Shown here: piece after piece, positions 20,260 through 27,863 of the stretch
How the letters are laid out: the number at the start of each line of letters is the position of its first letter
How positions within the stretch are numbered: position 1 is the first letter of the stretch
IMG/VR virus record: IMGVR_UViG_3300047446_000089
Location: 1-38,920 of that record
Strand: one strand, 5' to 3'
DNA: 38,920 nt
DNA from: a virus
Translations under genes and position numbers: made by a program
Notes under the pieces: generated by a model
The model's database searches: none
What the model saw: only the letters and a program-made list of their open reading frames with translations
What the model was told of the DNA's origin: nothing

Positions 20260-20261
20260 CT

Positions 20262-20597
20262 ATGGATACCTTTCACACCTACTTCAAAGGACTGGCCAAG
20301 GTCGAGCGCGATGCGTTCGCCACTAAGGTCGGAACCTCCGTCGCATATCTCTGGCAGATCGCCTACAAGCAACGTCGGTGTGCTGAGTCTTTGGCCATTG
20401 AGATCGAGAAGGCTTCTGCGGGTGCGGTTCGTGTCGAAGACCTGCGTCCCGATGTCGATTGGGCCTACATCCGCAGCTCGGCGCAGTCGATCGCCGATAG
20501 CGACATTGTAGAGCGAGTCAAGGCCAGCGACGACGCGCAAAACAATCCGGGCGGGACGTCGAGCCGGAAAACCAAGGAAGCAAAGCGGCGCGACTAA
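20262..20597 (+). CDS. Cro-like (YdaS-type) helix-turn-helix regulator
   Basis: A 111-aa DNA-binding protein. The N-terminal 60 residues (MDTFHTYFKGLAKVERDAFA, TKVGTSVAYLWQIAYKQRRC, AESLAIEIEKASAGAVRVED, LRPDVDWAY) match the YdaS/Cro-type fold in which an AFATKVGTS-x-x-YL helix pair contacts DNA. The basic, Ser/Lys-rich tail is probably disordered. It is divergent to cI across the operators, as cro in lambda. The ATG at 20262 is fixed by the domain boundary. The predicted transcription start leaves almost no leader. Confidence 0.88.
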   Translation: MDTFHTYFKGLAKVERDAFATKVGTSVAYLWQIAYKQRRCAESLAIEIEKASAGAVRVEDLRPDVDWAYIRSSAQSIADSDIVERVKASDDAQNNPGGTSSRKTKEAKRRD

Positions 20598-20660
20598 GCA
20601 GTTCAACAACAACACATAACCAAGCAGTTGGGGGTTGTTCATAAGTTGGGTCGGCTCAAG

Positions 20661-20697
20661 AAATGGAGTGCGTTGATATGACTCCATTTTTGTTTAG
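20661..20697 (+). terminator. Rho-independent terminator after the Cro-like gene (tR1-like)
   Basis: AAATGGAGT (20661-20669) and ACTCCATTT (20681-20689) form a 9-bp stem with an 11-base loop, followed by TTGTTT, so the T-rich run continues past the stem. It would stop most early rightward transcription before the replication genes unless an antiterminator acts. Confidence 0.75.
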
Positions 20698-20740
20698 CAG
20701 GGACCGTCAACTCCAGTCAACCGTCAACAAGGGAAATCAA

Positions 20741-21094
20741 ATGCAACGCGAATTGGCAGTTCATGGTGAGCCCAAGAAGCTTCAGAACGTTCCGGTCGAG
20801 CTTTTGAACATGTGCGACGACGAGCTGGATGCGATCCGGTTGTGCATTCAACTGAGTCGATTCACGCACGAGTACATCAGCAAGGAACTGTCAATCGACA
20901 AAGGGCATTTCTCTCGCATGATGCAGGGCCAGGCGGGGTTCCCGACTCACAAGCGGCTGGCGCTCATGCGGCTGTGCGGGAACCGCGCTCCGGTCCAGTA
21001 CGAGGCAATGAATGCGGGCTGTGATCTGGTGGAGTCGAAAGACGCCAAGATCCGGCAACTTGAGGAACAACTTGCGGCAGCGAGGGCGGCGTAA
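20741..21094 (+). CDS. HTH regulator with C-terminal coiled coil (CII-position protein)
   Basis: A 117-aa protein beginning MQRELAVHGEPKKLQNVPVE. Residues about 35-75 (LDAIRLCIQLSRFTHEYISK, ELSIDKGHFSRMMQGQAGFP) form a helix-turn-helix with recognition helix KGHFSRMMQG; the end is a coiled coil (SKDAKIRQLEEQLAAARAA). Its place after the Cro-like gene and terminator corresponds to lambda cII, but the sequence is not CII-like. AGGGA lies seven bases before the ATG; earlier in-frame starts lie inside the terminator hairpin. Confidence 0.82.
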   Translation: MQRELAVHGEPKKLQNVPVELLNMCDDELDAIRLCIQLSRFTHEYISKELSIDKGHFSRMMQGQAGFPTHKRLALMRLCGNRAPVQYEAMNAGCDLVESKDAKIRQLEEQLAAARAA

Positions 21095-21183
21095 TGCGCG
21101 CTCTGATCTTCTTTACGTCCCTTTTCTGCCTGTGCTGTCTGATCGTATGGGCCTCCTGCGAACTGATCGTGAGAACGCAATGA
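21094..21183 (+). CDS. Very small membrane protein, 29 aa
   Basis: MRALIFFTSLFCLCCLIVWA then SCELIVRTQ: one hydrophobic helix with four Cys. Its ATG shares a base with the preceding stop (TAATG) and its stop overlaps the next ATG by four bases (ATGA). Perfect coupling on both sides is the main support; a lipobox-like L-x-x-C arrangement is possible but not clear. Confidence 0.6.
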   Translation: MRALIFFTSLFCLCCLIVWASCELIVRTQ

Positions 21184-21359
21184 ACGCATCCGATTCTCGA
21201 GCGCTTGATCTGTCGTTGTTCGGCATCAACGAACTCATAGCCCGCATCACCGTCGCATCGGCGATCGAGGTGCGGATGCAGTTGGGCAAGGAACTCAAGG
21301 CCGAGATCGCGGCGTATCTGCGCGATGTGACGGCTACGGCCTGTGTTGGAAAGAAGTGA
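21180..21359 (+). CDS. Hypothetical protein, 59 aa
   Basis: MNASDSRALDLSLFGINELI then ARITVASAIEVRMQLGKELK and AEIAAYLRDVTATACVGKK. A helical, weakly hydrophobic protein without a recognised family. It is coupled by an ATGA overlap to the 29-aa gene and followed 13 bases later by the replication initiator start. Confidence 0.7.
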   Translation: MNASDSRALDLSLFGINELIARITVASAIEVRMQLGKELKAEIAAYLRDVTATACVGKK

Positions 21360-21372
21360 ACAAGGCGGCCTA

Positions 21373-22440
21373 GTGCAAGAAGCAACACCGCAACTTGAGA
21401 ATGGCTACACGAGGCTTGCCAATGAGCTTCTGGATGCACTCATCGGTGCGGGTCTCACATCACGTCAATGGGCGGTTTTAATGGCAATCGTACGCAAAAC
21501 ATACGGCTACAGCAAAAAGACCGATGACATCGGTCTAAGCCAACTTGCCAACATGACAGGCATTGCCAAGCCGCACGTTAGCGTGACCGTCCGTGAGCTT
21601 GCGGCACGTCGCATTATTACGCGCGAAGACGGCAAGTTTGGTCATCGCCTGGGCATCAACAAGAACACGCGCCTTTGGCTTTCGGTTACTGATTCAGTAA
21701 CCCTAACCAAGATCGCAGATGAGCAAACCACGGTTACCAAAACAGTAACCGTTACCGATGAAACAGCGCAGCCAGAGGTTACTGAACCGGTAACCCCTGA
21801 GACCCTCAATGAGGGTTCCCAAATCGGTAACGGGGGGGTTACCGAATCGGTACTAAACCCGGTTACTGAATCGGTAACCACAAAAGACAACCTACCAAAA
21901 GACAACTGCCAAAAGACAAAAACCTTCCCGCATTCGCTTCGCGAACGCTTCGACATTTTCTGGGTGACCTATCCCCGCAAGGTTGAAAAAAAGGAAGCGC
22001 AAAAAGTCTTCGATCGGCTGAACCCCGACGACGATCTTTTGCAAGCCATCTTGGATGGTTTGGCATTGGCTAAGAAAACACAGCAATGGCAGGTCAAGCG
22101 ATTTATTAAGCACCCGTCCGTCTGGCTGAACGGGGCCTGCTGGCAGGACGAATTGATTGTCGAGTACACCGCAAGGCAGATCGAGGTGATCTCCGCCTAC
22201 AACGGGGCGCTAGGAGATTCGCTCGGTGAAATCGACCCAGCGACTTTCACCGAAGACCGGGCCGGTGCAATTGACGATTTCCTGACGTTTCACGCCAAGG
22301 ATCCAAATTTCTGGCAGCGCTACTTCCCGTGGGTGGCCGCCAACGTGAACGTCCCGCCGCACTGTGGCATGGATTATCTGATCAGCCGAGACGGCTACAC
22401 CAAGGTTAAGGGTGGCCAATTTACGAAGGGCAAAGAATGA
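21373..22440 (+). CDS. Replication initiator, lambda O-type
   Basis: A 355-aa origin-binding protein. Residues about 5-85 are the phage replication protein O N-terminal winged-helix domain (ATPQLENGYTRLANELLDAL, RQWAVLMAIVRKTYGYSKKT, LANMTGIAKPHVSVTVRELA, ARRIITRE). Residues about 105-175 are a low-complexity linker rich in VTxxVT units, because the origin iterons lie within this part of the gene. The C-terminal part (FDIFWVTYPRKVEKKEAQKV, FIKHPSVWLNGACWQDE) resembles the helicase-interacting region of many phage initiators. The GTG at 21373 is chosen because the domain starts there. It overlaps the helicase gene by four bases. Confidence 0.88.
   Translation: MQEATPQLENGYTRLANELLDALIGAGLTSRQWAVLMAIVRKTYGYSKKTDDIGLSQLANMTGIAKPHVSVTVRELAARRIITREDGKFGHRLGINKNTRLWLSVTDSVTLTKIADEQTTVTKTVTVTDETAQPEVTEPVTPETLNEGSQIGNGGVTESVLNPVTESVTTKDNLPKDNCQKTKTFPHSLRERFDIFWVTYPRKVEKKEAQKVFDRLNPDDDLLQAILDGLALAKKTQQWQVKRFIKHPSVWLNGACWQDELIVEYTARQIEVISAYNGALGDSLGEIDPATFTEDRAGAIDDFLTFHAKDPNFWQRYFPWVAANVNVPPHCGMDYLISRDGYTKVKGGQFTKGKE
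21684..21879 (+). repeat. Origin iterons inside the initiator gene
   Basis: Five 19-bp palindromic repeats of consensus GGTTACTGAATCGGTAACC start at 21684, 21732, 21777, 21837 (degenerate right half) and 21861. Spacings of 48, 45, 60 and 24 bases are multiples of three, so each is read as VTxxVT in the initiator. This is the lambda ori layout: initiator binding sites within the O gene. Confidence 0.82.
21881..21923 (+). other. A-rich unwinding element of the origin
   Basis: Directly after the last iteron lies an A-rich, strand-asymmetric stretch with three repeats of AAAAGACAA (starting 21882, 21897 and 21911). It corresponds in position to the AT-rich segment of lambda ori where helicase is loaded. 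Confidence 0.65.
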
Positions 22441-23825
22441 ACGCACCGGACAGATTCATCGAACAGCAACGCGAAGTGCCCGCATCGGTGGAAGCCGAGC
22501 AGTCGGTACTCGGTGCGTTGATGGTCGACAACGATTCGATCGACCGCATTGGCGACCTGAAGGAATCGCACTTCTATCGCTACGACCATCGGATGATTTT
22601 CGAGCACATCTCGAAGCTGATCGTCGCCGGCCGTACCGCCGACATGATCACGGTATTCGAGGCACTGGGTAACTCCGGGAAGGCTGACCAAGTTGGCGGC
22701 CTGGCTTACCTGAACACGTTGGTGCAAAACACGCCGGGCAGCGCAGGTATCGCTCGCTGGGCTGACATCGTGATCGACCGTTGGAAGCTGCGCGGCCTTC
22801 TGTCGGCGTCGGACGAAGTTGCCGAGATGGTGTTCAACCGCGCCGGCAAGTCGGTATCGGAAATCATCAGCGAAGCTCAAGCGAAGTTTGAGCCGCTGGC
22901 AGAAGCCAAGTCATTCGAGCCGCAAATGCCGGGGCCGTTGCTTACCGCAATCGTCACAGAAATTGACGAGCGCTATCACGGCGCACCGCTGGCGGTGACA
23001 TCGACTGGCTTCATGGATCTGGATACAAAGCTCGGCGGTGGCCTGCGTGGCTCGGAACTGGTGATTGTCGCCGGCCGTCCGTCAATGGGTAAAACGGCGT
23101 TCTCGATGAACATCGCCGGGAATGTCGCGCAGGACGGCGGCACTGTTCTCGTCTTCTCGCTCGAAATGTCTGGTAAAGCGCTTCACCAACGCAACATCGC
23201 TCGGATCGGCGGCATACCTCTCGGGCATGTCCTTGATGGCAAGAAGATCACTGACGGCGACTGGCCGCGCCTCACGCACGCCGTTCAGGTGATGTCAGAA
23301 ATGATGCTGCTGGTGGATGACACGTCCGGCCTCTCCATGGCGGAAATCGCGAGCCGAAGCCGGACTGTAAAGCGCCGCTACGGGCTGAACATGATCGTGG
23401 TCGACTACATCGGCCTGATGACGGGTGGCACGGAAGAACGTCAAGACCTGAAGATCGGCGCCTACTCTGCGGGCCTGAAGGGTCTGGCGAAGCAACTGGA
23501 CATTCCGGTCATCGCCCTGGCGCAGCTTAACCGCGGTGTCGAGCAGCGCCCGAACAAGCGTCCGACCATGGGTGATCTGCGCGACTCGGGGGCGATTGAG
23601 CAGGACGCCGACATCATTCTGATGCTCTATCGGGATGAGGTCTACAAACACGACTCTCCTGATCGCGGCACCGCTGAAATCATCGTCGGCAAGCAGCGCA
23701 ATGGCGAGACCGGGCCGGTGCGGCTCGCGTTCATGGGTGAGCATCAGAAGTTTGCGGATATGGCGCCAGGCTATGTGTCAGAGCAGCGCAGGCCCCAAGA
23801 GAAATCACGCCGAGGCTTTGAATGA
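22437..23825 (+). CDS. Replicative DNA helicase, DnaB family
   Basis: A 462-aa hexameric replicative helicase. The N-terminal domain (PASVEAEQSVLGALMVDNDS, FYRYDHRMIFEHISKLIVAG) and C-terminal RecA-like domain are both complete. Walker A is GRPSMGKT (residues 213-220), Walker B NMIVVDYIGLM with Asp323, then ALAQLNRGVEQRPNKRPTMG, DLRDSGAIEQDADIILMLYR and a C-terminal IIVGKQRNGETG arginine-finger region. A phage-encoded helicase removes the need to capture host DnaB and explains the absence of a lambda P-type loader. ATGA overlaps with both neighbours indicate one operon. Confidence 0.96.
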   Translation: MNAPDRFIEQQREVPASVEAEQSVLGALMVDNDSIDRIGDLKESHFYRYDHRMIFEHISKLIVAGRTADMITVFEALGNSGKADQVGGLAYLNTLVQNTPGSAGIARWADIVIDRWKLRGLLSASDEVAEMVFNRAGKSVSEIISEAQAKFEPLAEAKSFEPQMPGPLLTAIVTEIDERYHGAPLAVTSTGFMDLDTKLGGGLRGSELVIVAGRPSMGKTAFSMNIAGNVAQDGGTVLVFSLEMSGKALHQRNIARIGGIPLGHVLDGKKITDGDWPRLTHAVQVMSEMMLLVDDTSGLSMAEIASRSRTVKRRYGLNMIVVDYIGLMTGGTEERQDLKIGAYSAGLKGLAKQLDIPVIALAQLNRGVEQRPNKRPTMGDLRDSGAIEQDADIILMLYRDEVYKHDSPDRGTAEIIVGKQRNGETGPVRLAFMGEHQKFADMAPGYVSEQRRPQEKSRRGFE

Positions 23826-24295
23826 GCGCCCTTCTCTCAATCGATCCCGGCACAGACCAATCCGGCTGGTGCGTTATCCAGTTTGGCCGAGTCATGGAAT
23901 CCGGTGTCGCACCGAATCAGTTACTGCTGGGAAAGGTGCGTGGCTGGAAAGGCGCGTTGGCGATGGAAATGGTTTCCAGCTATGGCATGCCGGTTGGGCG
24001 CGAAGTATTCGAGACCGTACTTTGGATTGGGCGCTTTCAGCAGGCCTATGAGTATCCAGAAATCGCGCGCCTGATCTATCGCCGCGACGTGAAGTTACAC
24101 CTGTGCGGATCGCCCAAGGCCAAGGATTCGAATATTCGTCAAGCCCTGTTGGATATGTTCCCGCGCACTGGCGGCGGAAAGACCCCGCAAGTCGGGACCA
24201 AGAAGGCGCCGGGCCCGTTATTCGGCGTGTCGTCGCACGCCTGGTCAGCTCTTGCCGTGGGCGTTACGGCATTGAACATGAAGGAGTCCGCATGA
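23822..24295 (+). CDS. RuvC-like Holliday-junction resolvase / RNase H-fold nuclease
   Basis: A 157-aa protein with the RuvC-type N-terminus LLSIDPGTDQSGWCVI carrying Asp8. Further acidic and His residues match a four-residue active site: Glu49 (AMEMVSSYG), Asp102 (KDSNIRQALLDMF) and His139 (SSHAWSALAVGV). It resolves branched DNA formed in replication and recombination before packaging. ATGA overlaps at both ends. Phage resolvases of this type are common in Burkholderiales siphoviruses. Confidence 0.82.
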   Translation: MSALLSIDPGTDQSGWCVIQFGRVMESGVAPNQLLLGKVRGWKGALAMEMVSSYGMPVGREVFETVLWIGRFQQAYEYPEIARLIYRRDVKLHLCGSPKAKDSNIRQALLDMFPRTGGGKTPQVGTKKAPGPLFGVSSHAWSALAVGVTALNMKESA

Positions 24296-24786
24296 GCCGC
24301 AGCCAGAAACCGAGAAAGAAGTACGACCCCACGCGCTTTATATCGCGCATTGCAGTCAACGCCGAAAAGCGCCGGGACGCCAATCCGCTGACCAGCGATC
24401 AGCAACGCGATTTGGGTCTCGCCTACCACATCGCATTCGAAAACATGCTCAAGCGTGGAAGCGAAGAAGATTGGTACATCCTTGCCGGAACATTGAATGT
24501 CGCGCTCGTGCTGGCCGAAAAGGGATATGGCGAAGAGTTCATCCCTGAAGTCAAGGCCGCTATGGAAGCGCTGATGGCGACCAAGTATCGCGCTGATAGC
24601 ACGAAGCGATGGGCCTTCGATGGTCAAGGTATTCAGGCAATGCGACGCGCACTCGAGCTGCACGACCAGCAGTGCGCGCTTGCAACGCGAGCAGAAATCA
24701 AGGTTGTTCTGAAGACAATCATTGGCCGCGCAAATGACGGTTTCATGTATGCCGCCGAAGAGTGCCAATTTGCGGAGGCCGCGTAA
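24292..24786 (+). CDS. Conserved hypothetical phage protein, 164 aa
   Basis: No function known. A basic start (MSRSQKPRKKYDPTRFISRI) is followed by a helical body (DLGLAYHIAFENMLKRGSEE, DWYILAGTLNVALVLAEKGY, KAAMEALMATKYRA, FDGQGIQAMRRALELHDQQC). It resembles a family found between resolvase and regulator genes in Burkholderia phages. AAGGAG precedes the ATG at 24292; the longer frame from 24103 overlaps the resolvase almost entirely and is rejected. Confidence 0.8.
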   Translation: MSRSQKPRKKYDPTRFISRIAVNAEKRRDANPLTSDQQRDLGLAYHIAFENMLKRGSEEDWYILAGTLNVALVLAEKGYGEEFIPEVKAAMEALMATKYRADSTKRWAFDGQGIQAMRRALELHDQQCALATRAEIKVVLKTIIGRANDGFMYAAEECQFAEAA

Positions 24787-25640
24787 TGTCCAAGCCCAAG
24801 ACAAAGATTTATGAAATCCTGGACCTGATCCGCCAGCACGGTCCGGTATCAGCCAACCGGTTGACTGAATTGACGGGCGACCTTCGCCAGTCGATCGACA
24901 AGTACGTGCGTCAGGCTCATGACGCCGGCTTGATCCATATCGCTACTTTCGGTCCTAGTCCGCTTGGAGGAAATCGCACCGTCAAGCTCTATATGGTCGG
25001 CAAAGCTGTAGATGCGCAACGTACCGCTAAGGCCCAGCCGAAGAAGGTCGTACTTCATCAGCAGGACGACGCTTCGCGTAAGGGGATGAATTTCTCCGGA
25101 AGGGAAAAGCGGATTATCCGGGAAATCAAGAAGAGCGGCCAACCGGTGAAGACGCAGATGCATCGGTTGCCTGGACGAACTTTCTACGGTGTGCAACGTG
25201 CTGTAGCCGCGATCAAGGGGAAGAAGAAGCGCGAAGTCGGCTCCTGGATATGGGTCGCGGTAGTCAATATCTTGCGTGAATCGCCCAGCCTTTCCGTGCG
25301 GGATATTAGCGAGCGTATCGGGTGCAGTAGCCGGCAGACGATGAATCTCATGAACGAGAACCACGGTCACGGCGTTTATATCTCCGGCTGGGAAATTATT
25401 TGCCGGACGCTAGCGGCGCAATGGAGCCTCGGAAGCCGTAACGACGAACCGAAACCAGCAAGCCCCAGCATCGAAGAGCGCCGCCGCAAGGCGCGGGTCC
25501 GCTATCACCGCAGATTGGCTGCCGCCAAACAAAACCCGTTCGCTACCGCATTGGGTCTCGTCAAGGCTCCGGCCAATGGATCGGGCCGCGTCTATCAACA
25601 GTCGATGAATTCAGAAGACGAATATCGGGAGGCCGCATGA
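24786..25640 (+). CDS. Protein with N-terminal winged helix and second HTH, 284 aa
   Basis: Residues about 5-65 form a MarR/DeoR-like winged helix (KIYEILDLIRQHGPVSANRL, TELTGDLRQSIDKYVRQAHD, AGLIHIATFGP). A second HTH lies at about 160-200 (NILRESPSLSVRDISERIGC, SSRQTMNLMNENHG). The C-terminus is Arg/Lys-rich. Two DNA-binding domains and an operon place after replication genes suggest a transcription factor or a DNA-structure protein; no partner is evident. The start at 24786 gives a TAATG overlap. Confidence 0.75.
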   Translation: MSKPKTKIYEILDLIRQHGPVSANRLTELTGDLRQSIDKYVRQAHDAGLIHIATFGPSPLGGNRTVKLYMVGKAVDAQRTAKAQPKKVVLHQQDDASRKGMNFSGREKRIIREIKKSGQPVKTQMHRLPGRTFYGVQRAVAAIKGKKKREVGSWIWVAVVNILRESPSLSVRDISERIGCSSRQTMNLMNENHGHGVYISGWEIICRTLAAQWSLGSRNDEPKPASPSIEERRRKARVRYHRRLAAAKQNPFATALGLVKAPANGSGRVYQQSMNSEDEYREAA

Positions 25641-25813
25641 CCTGGAAAACATGCGCAACGCCGCCAGAGCGGGATGGGCTTTATGAGGTCGAGCGGCGAT
25701 TTAAAGACGGCTCACTGCTGGAAGACGCCGAACAGATCCGCTACGAAGGCGAATGGAAGGTGGTTCGGGGCTCGGAGATTCTTGAGCATGACGTTTGGAG
25801 GGAAGTGCAATGA
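25637..25813 (+). CDS. Hypothetical protein, 58 aa
   Basis: MTWKTCATPPERDGLYEVER then RFKDGSLLEDAEQIRYEGEW and KVVRGSEILEHDVWREVQ. The W-x-T-C--PP--DG-Y pattern with beta-strand residues is recurrent in short phage proteins. ATGA overlaps on both sides support expression. The function is unknown. Confidence 0.72.
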   Translation: MTWKTCATPPERDGLYEVERRFKDGSLLEDAEQIRYEGEWKVVRGSEILEHDVWREVQ

Positions 25814-26562
25814 ACGACTGGATTGGAAAATGCCACCCGGGCGACTGCCGCAAGATCATGACGGCATGGCCATCCGGTGTTGCGGATGCTTGCATTACCG
25901 ACCCGCCCTACGGCGACACGTCGCTTGAATGGGATCGCCGATGCGACCTGTGGATGCATCAGGTGTCGCGAGTCTTGAAGCCAAATGCCAGCGTTTGGAT
26001 TTTCGGAAGCATGCGCTTCATCGTCACCATGTTTGACGAGATGGCTGCATGGGATTTCAAGTACGCGCAGGACATCGTCTGGCAGAAGCAGAACGGAACC
26101 GGCTTTCAGAACGATCGTTTCCGCCGCGTTCATGAGCATGCTGTGCAGTTTTACCGTGGCGCATGGGCAGAAGTCTACAAAGAACCCCAATTCACCAACG
26201 ATGCGACTGCCAAGACGGTGCGCCGCAAGACTCGACCGACTCATACCGGGCACATCGACGCAGGCCACTACGTTAGCGAAGATGGCGGCCCACGCCTCCA
26301 AACAAGTGTCATCGACGTGGCAAACGAGCACGGCAATGCGCTCCACCCGACGCAAAAGCCGCTCGGCATTATCGCGCCCCTGATCCGCTATTCAGTTCCT
26401 GTTGGCGGTCTGGTGATTGATCCATTTATGGGCAGCGGATCAACGGGTATCGCCGCGGAGTTGCTTGGCCGACAGTTCGCCGGGTGCGAGATGAACCCGG
26501 ACTACCAAGGGTTATTGGCCCAACGTCAGCGACAGGCTGATTTGCTAATGGAGTCTGCATGA
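25810..26562 (+). CDS. DNA methyltransferase, beta class (N6-adenine or N4-cytosine)
   Basis: A 250-aa SAM-dependent DNA methyltransferase. The catalytic motif IV DPPY is at residues 31-34 and the SAM-binding motif I DPFMGSGSTG at 204-213, preceded by HPTQKP (179-184). Motif IV before motif I defines the beta class. The middle (about 90-170) is the target-recognition part. No restriction enzyme is adjacent, so it is an orphan enzyme, probably protecting phage DNA or marking it. The target sequence cannot be predicted. DPPY fits an adenine methyltransferase best. Confidence 0.93.
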   Translation: MNDWIGKCHPGDCRKIMTAWPSGVADACITDPPYGDTSLEWDRRCDLWMHQVSRVLKPNASVWIFGSMRFIVTMFDEMAAWDFKYAQDIVWQKQNGTGFQNDRFRRVHEHAVQFYRGAWAEVYKEPQFTNDATAKTVRRKTRPTHTGHIDAGHYVSEDGGPRLQTSVIDVANEHGNALHPTQKPLGIIAPLIRYSVPVGGLVIDPFMGSGSTGIAAELLGRQFAGCEMNPDYQGLLAQRQRQADLLMESA

Positions 26563-26735
26563 CCACCGCCTACGAAGTCCCCGGCTTCACCCGCCCGGCT
26601 GAACTCTATGAGTTGGCCAGTAACCACGGAATTCACGCCGGCAGCATGGACAAGCTGGTCCGATTTGCGATTGAGATTCAGCGTCGCGCTCTCGCCCAGA
26701 CCACGGAGAAGGAAGAGAAGGAGACCGCGGAATGA
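26559..26735 (+). CDS. Hypothetical protein, 58 aa
   Basis: MTTAYEVPGFTRPAELYELA then SNHGIHAGSMDKLVRFAIEI and QRRALAQTTEKEEKETAE. Helical, with a charged tail. The VRFAIEIQRR segment is frequent in short Burkholderia phage proteins of unknown role. ATGA overlaps at both ends. Confidence 0.72.
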   Translation: MTTAYEVPGFTRPAELYELASNHGIHAGSMDKLVRFAIEIQRRALAQTTEKEEKETAE

Positions 26736-27043
26736 AGCGCATATATATCAGCGGGCCGATGTCCGGCCTTCCCCGCCTGAACTGGCCGCTCTTCAACCGG
26801 ACAGCCGTCCGACTGCGCAATCTCCGCTGGGACGTAGTGAACCCGGTGGCGATCAACAACGATCCGGAAGCGGATTGGCTCGACTGTATCGCGGCTGACG
26901 TTGTCGCCATGCGCGGATGCACTGCGATTTGCATGTTGCCGGGCTGGGAAGCATCGTTCGGTGCCCGCATTGAGCGCCTGGTGGCCGAGCGCATGGGGCT
27001 TGAGATTTTCGATCTGGCGGATCTAGTTGCGGAGGCGGCATGA
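26732..27043 (+). CDS. DUF4406 protein (deoxyribosyltransferase-like fold)
   Basis: A 103-aa protein with MKRIYISGPMSGLPRLNWPL at the start, then NPVAINNDPEADWLDCIAAD, VVAMRGCTAICMLPGWEASF and GARIERLVAERMGLEIF. The opening YISGPMSG and the W-S-GA-IE block define DUF4406, which is related to nucleoside 2-deoxyribosyltransferases. A part in nucleotide metabolism is plausible and agrees with the next gene, but the substrate is unknown. The usual active-site Glu would be in ASFGARIE. Confidence 0.85.
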   Translation: MKRIYISGPMSGLPRLNWPLFNRTAVRLRNLRWDVVNPVAINNDPEADWLDCIAADVVAMRGCTAICMLPGWEASFGARIERLVAERMGLEIFDLADLVAEAA

Positions 27044-27588
27044 AAGAGCATTGGCAGAAATCCGACGATAGTCAACTCAAAGATACGAACCCCAAGGACG
27101 CCATCGGGTCGGGCAAGCTACCGCTCCACCTCTGGCCCGCGACCGCCTCGGCGCTTGGCTCACTCGGTCTGCTCGACGGCATGCTCAAGTATGGCAGGTC
27201 GAACTGGCGGGTAGCTGGTGTGCGCGCGTCGATCTATGTGGATGCGGCCAAACGCCATTTGGACAAGTGGTTCGAAGGTCAGGATAACGATGCCGACAGC
27301 GGATTACCCCACTTCGCCCACGCACTCGCCTGCCTCGCCATCCTGGTCGACGCGGAGGCCGCTGGAAAGCTGAACGACGATCGCATGGTGGCTGGTGGAT
27401 ATCTCGAAATGCTGGATGCACTGACGCCGCACGTTGCTCGTCTCAAGGCTCTACACGCTGACAAATCGCCGCGCCATTACTCAATTGCCGATAGCCGCGC
27501 TATGGGCGAACACGCCGCGCGTGAGACTGACGCCCGTCAAATCGCCGAAAGCAACACGGAGTATCTGGCTAGTGAGGTGGGAGCGTGA
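27040..27588 (+). CDS. dATP/dGTP diphosphohydrolase-like domain protein
   Basis: A 182-aa protein whose first ~125 residues match the phage dATP/dGTP diphosphohydrolase N-terminal family: NPKDAIGSGKLPLHLWPATA, LLDGMLKYGRSNWRVAG, YVDAAKRHLDKWFEGQDND, then SGLPHFAHALACLAILVDAE. Conserved His, Asp and Glu residues in DAAKRH and PHFAHAL could bind metal. Such enzymes alter the deoxynucleotide pool. The C-terminal 55 residues are a linker-like extension. It is coupled to the DUF4406 gene by a 4-base overlap. Confidence 0.78.
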   Translation: MKEHWQKSDDSQLKDTNPKDAIGSGKLPLHLWPATASALGSLGLLDGMLKYGRSNWRVAGVRASIYVDAAKRHLDKWFEGQDNDADSGLPHFAHALACLAILVDAEAAGKLNDDRMVAGGYLEMLDALTPHVARLKALHADKSPRHYSIADSRAMGEHAARETDARQIAESNTEYLASEVGA

Positions 27589-27863
27589 GTGACGAAATCA
27601 AAAAACTCGAGCGCGAGCGGGATTATTGGATGCGCGTCGCCGCCTACCTGGCATCGTTGCATGCGGCCACGCTTAGCTATGACGGAACGCTGAAGAGTTG
27701 CTCGCGTAGCCGCCGAGACCGCTACGAAAGCATCGTCGAAACTGCCGCCGACATGATGGCCGGGAGGGATTGGAAGGCGGGTATCAGCTACGCCAAGGCG
27801 ACGCCGGAGAAAAGCCGTGCGGACTGCCTTCAGGCTATTGCATATCTGAAGGCGGAAACATGA
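27585..27863 (+). CDS. Hypothetical protein, 92 aa
   Basis: No family recognised. Starts with GTG (MSDEIKKLERERDYWMRVAA) in a GTGA overlap, with a helical N-terminus resembling a short coiled coil, then CSRSRRDRYESIVETAADMM and an end DCLQAIAYLKAET. Likely a small cytoplasmic accessory protein. Confidence 0.72.
   Translation: MSDEIKKLERERDYWMRVAAYLASLHAATLSYDGTLKSCSRSRRDRYESIVETAADMMAGRDWKAGISYAKATPEKSRADCLQAIAYLKAET

Noticed and set aside
20166-20687. Leftward frame of 173 codons opposite the Cro-like gene
   Set aside because: Antisense to a clear HTH gene and reading through the rightward promoter and operators.
21684-21879. CRISPR array
   Set aside because: The regularly spaced palindromes are inside a coding region, have short non-uniform spacers and fit origin iterons.
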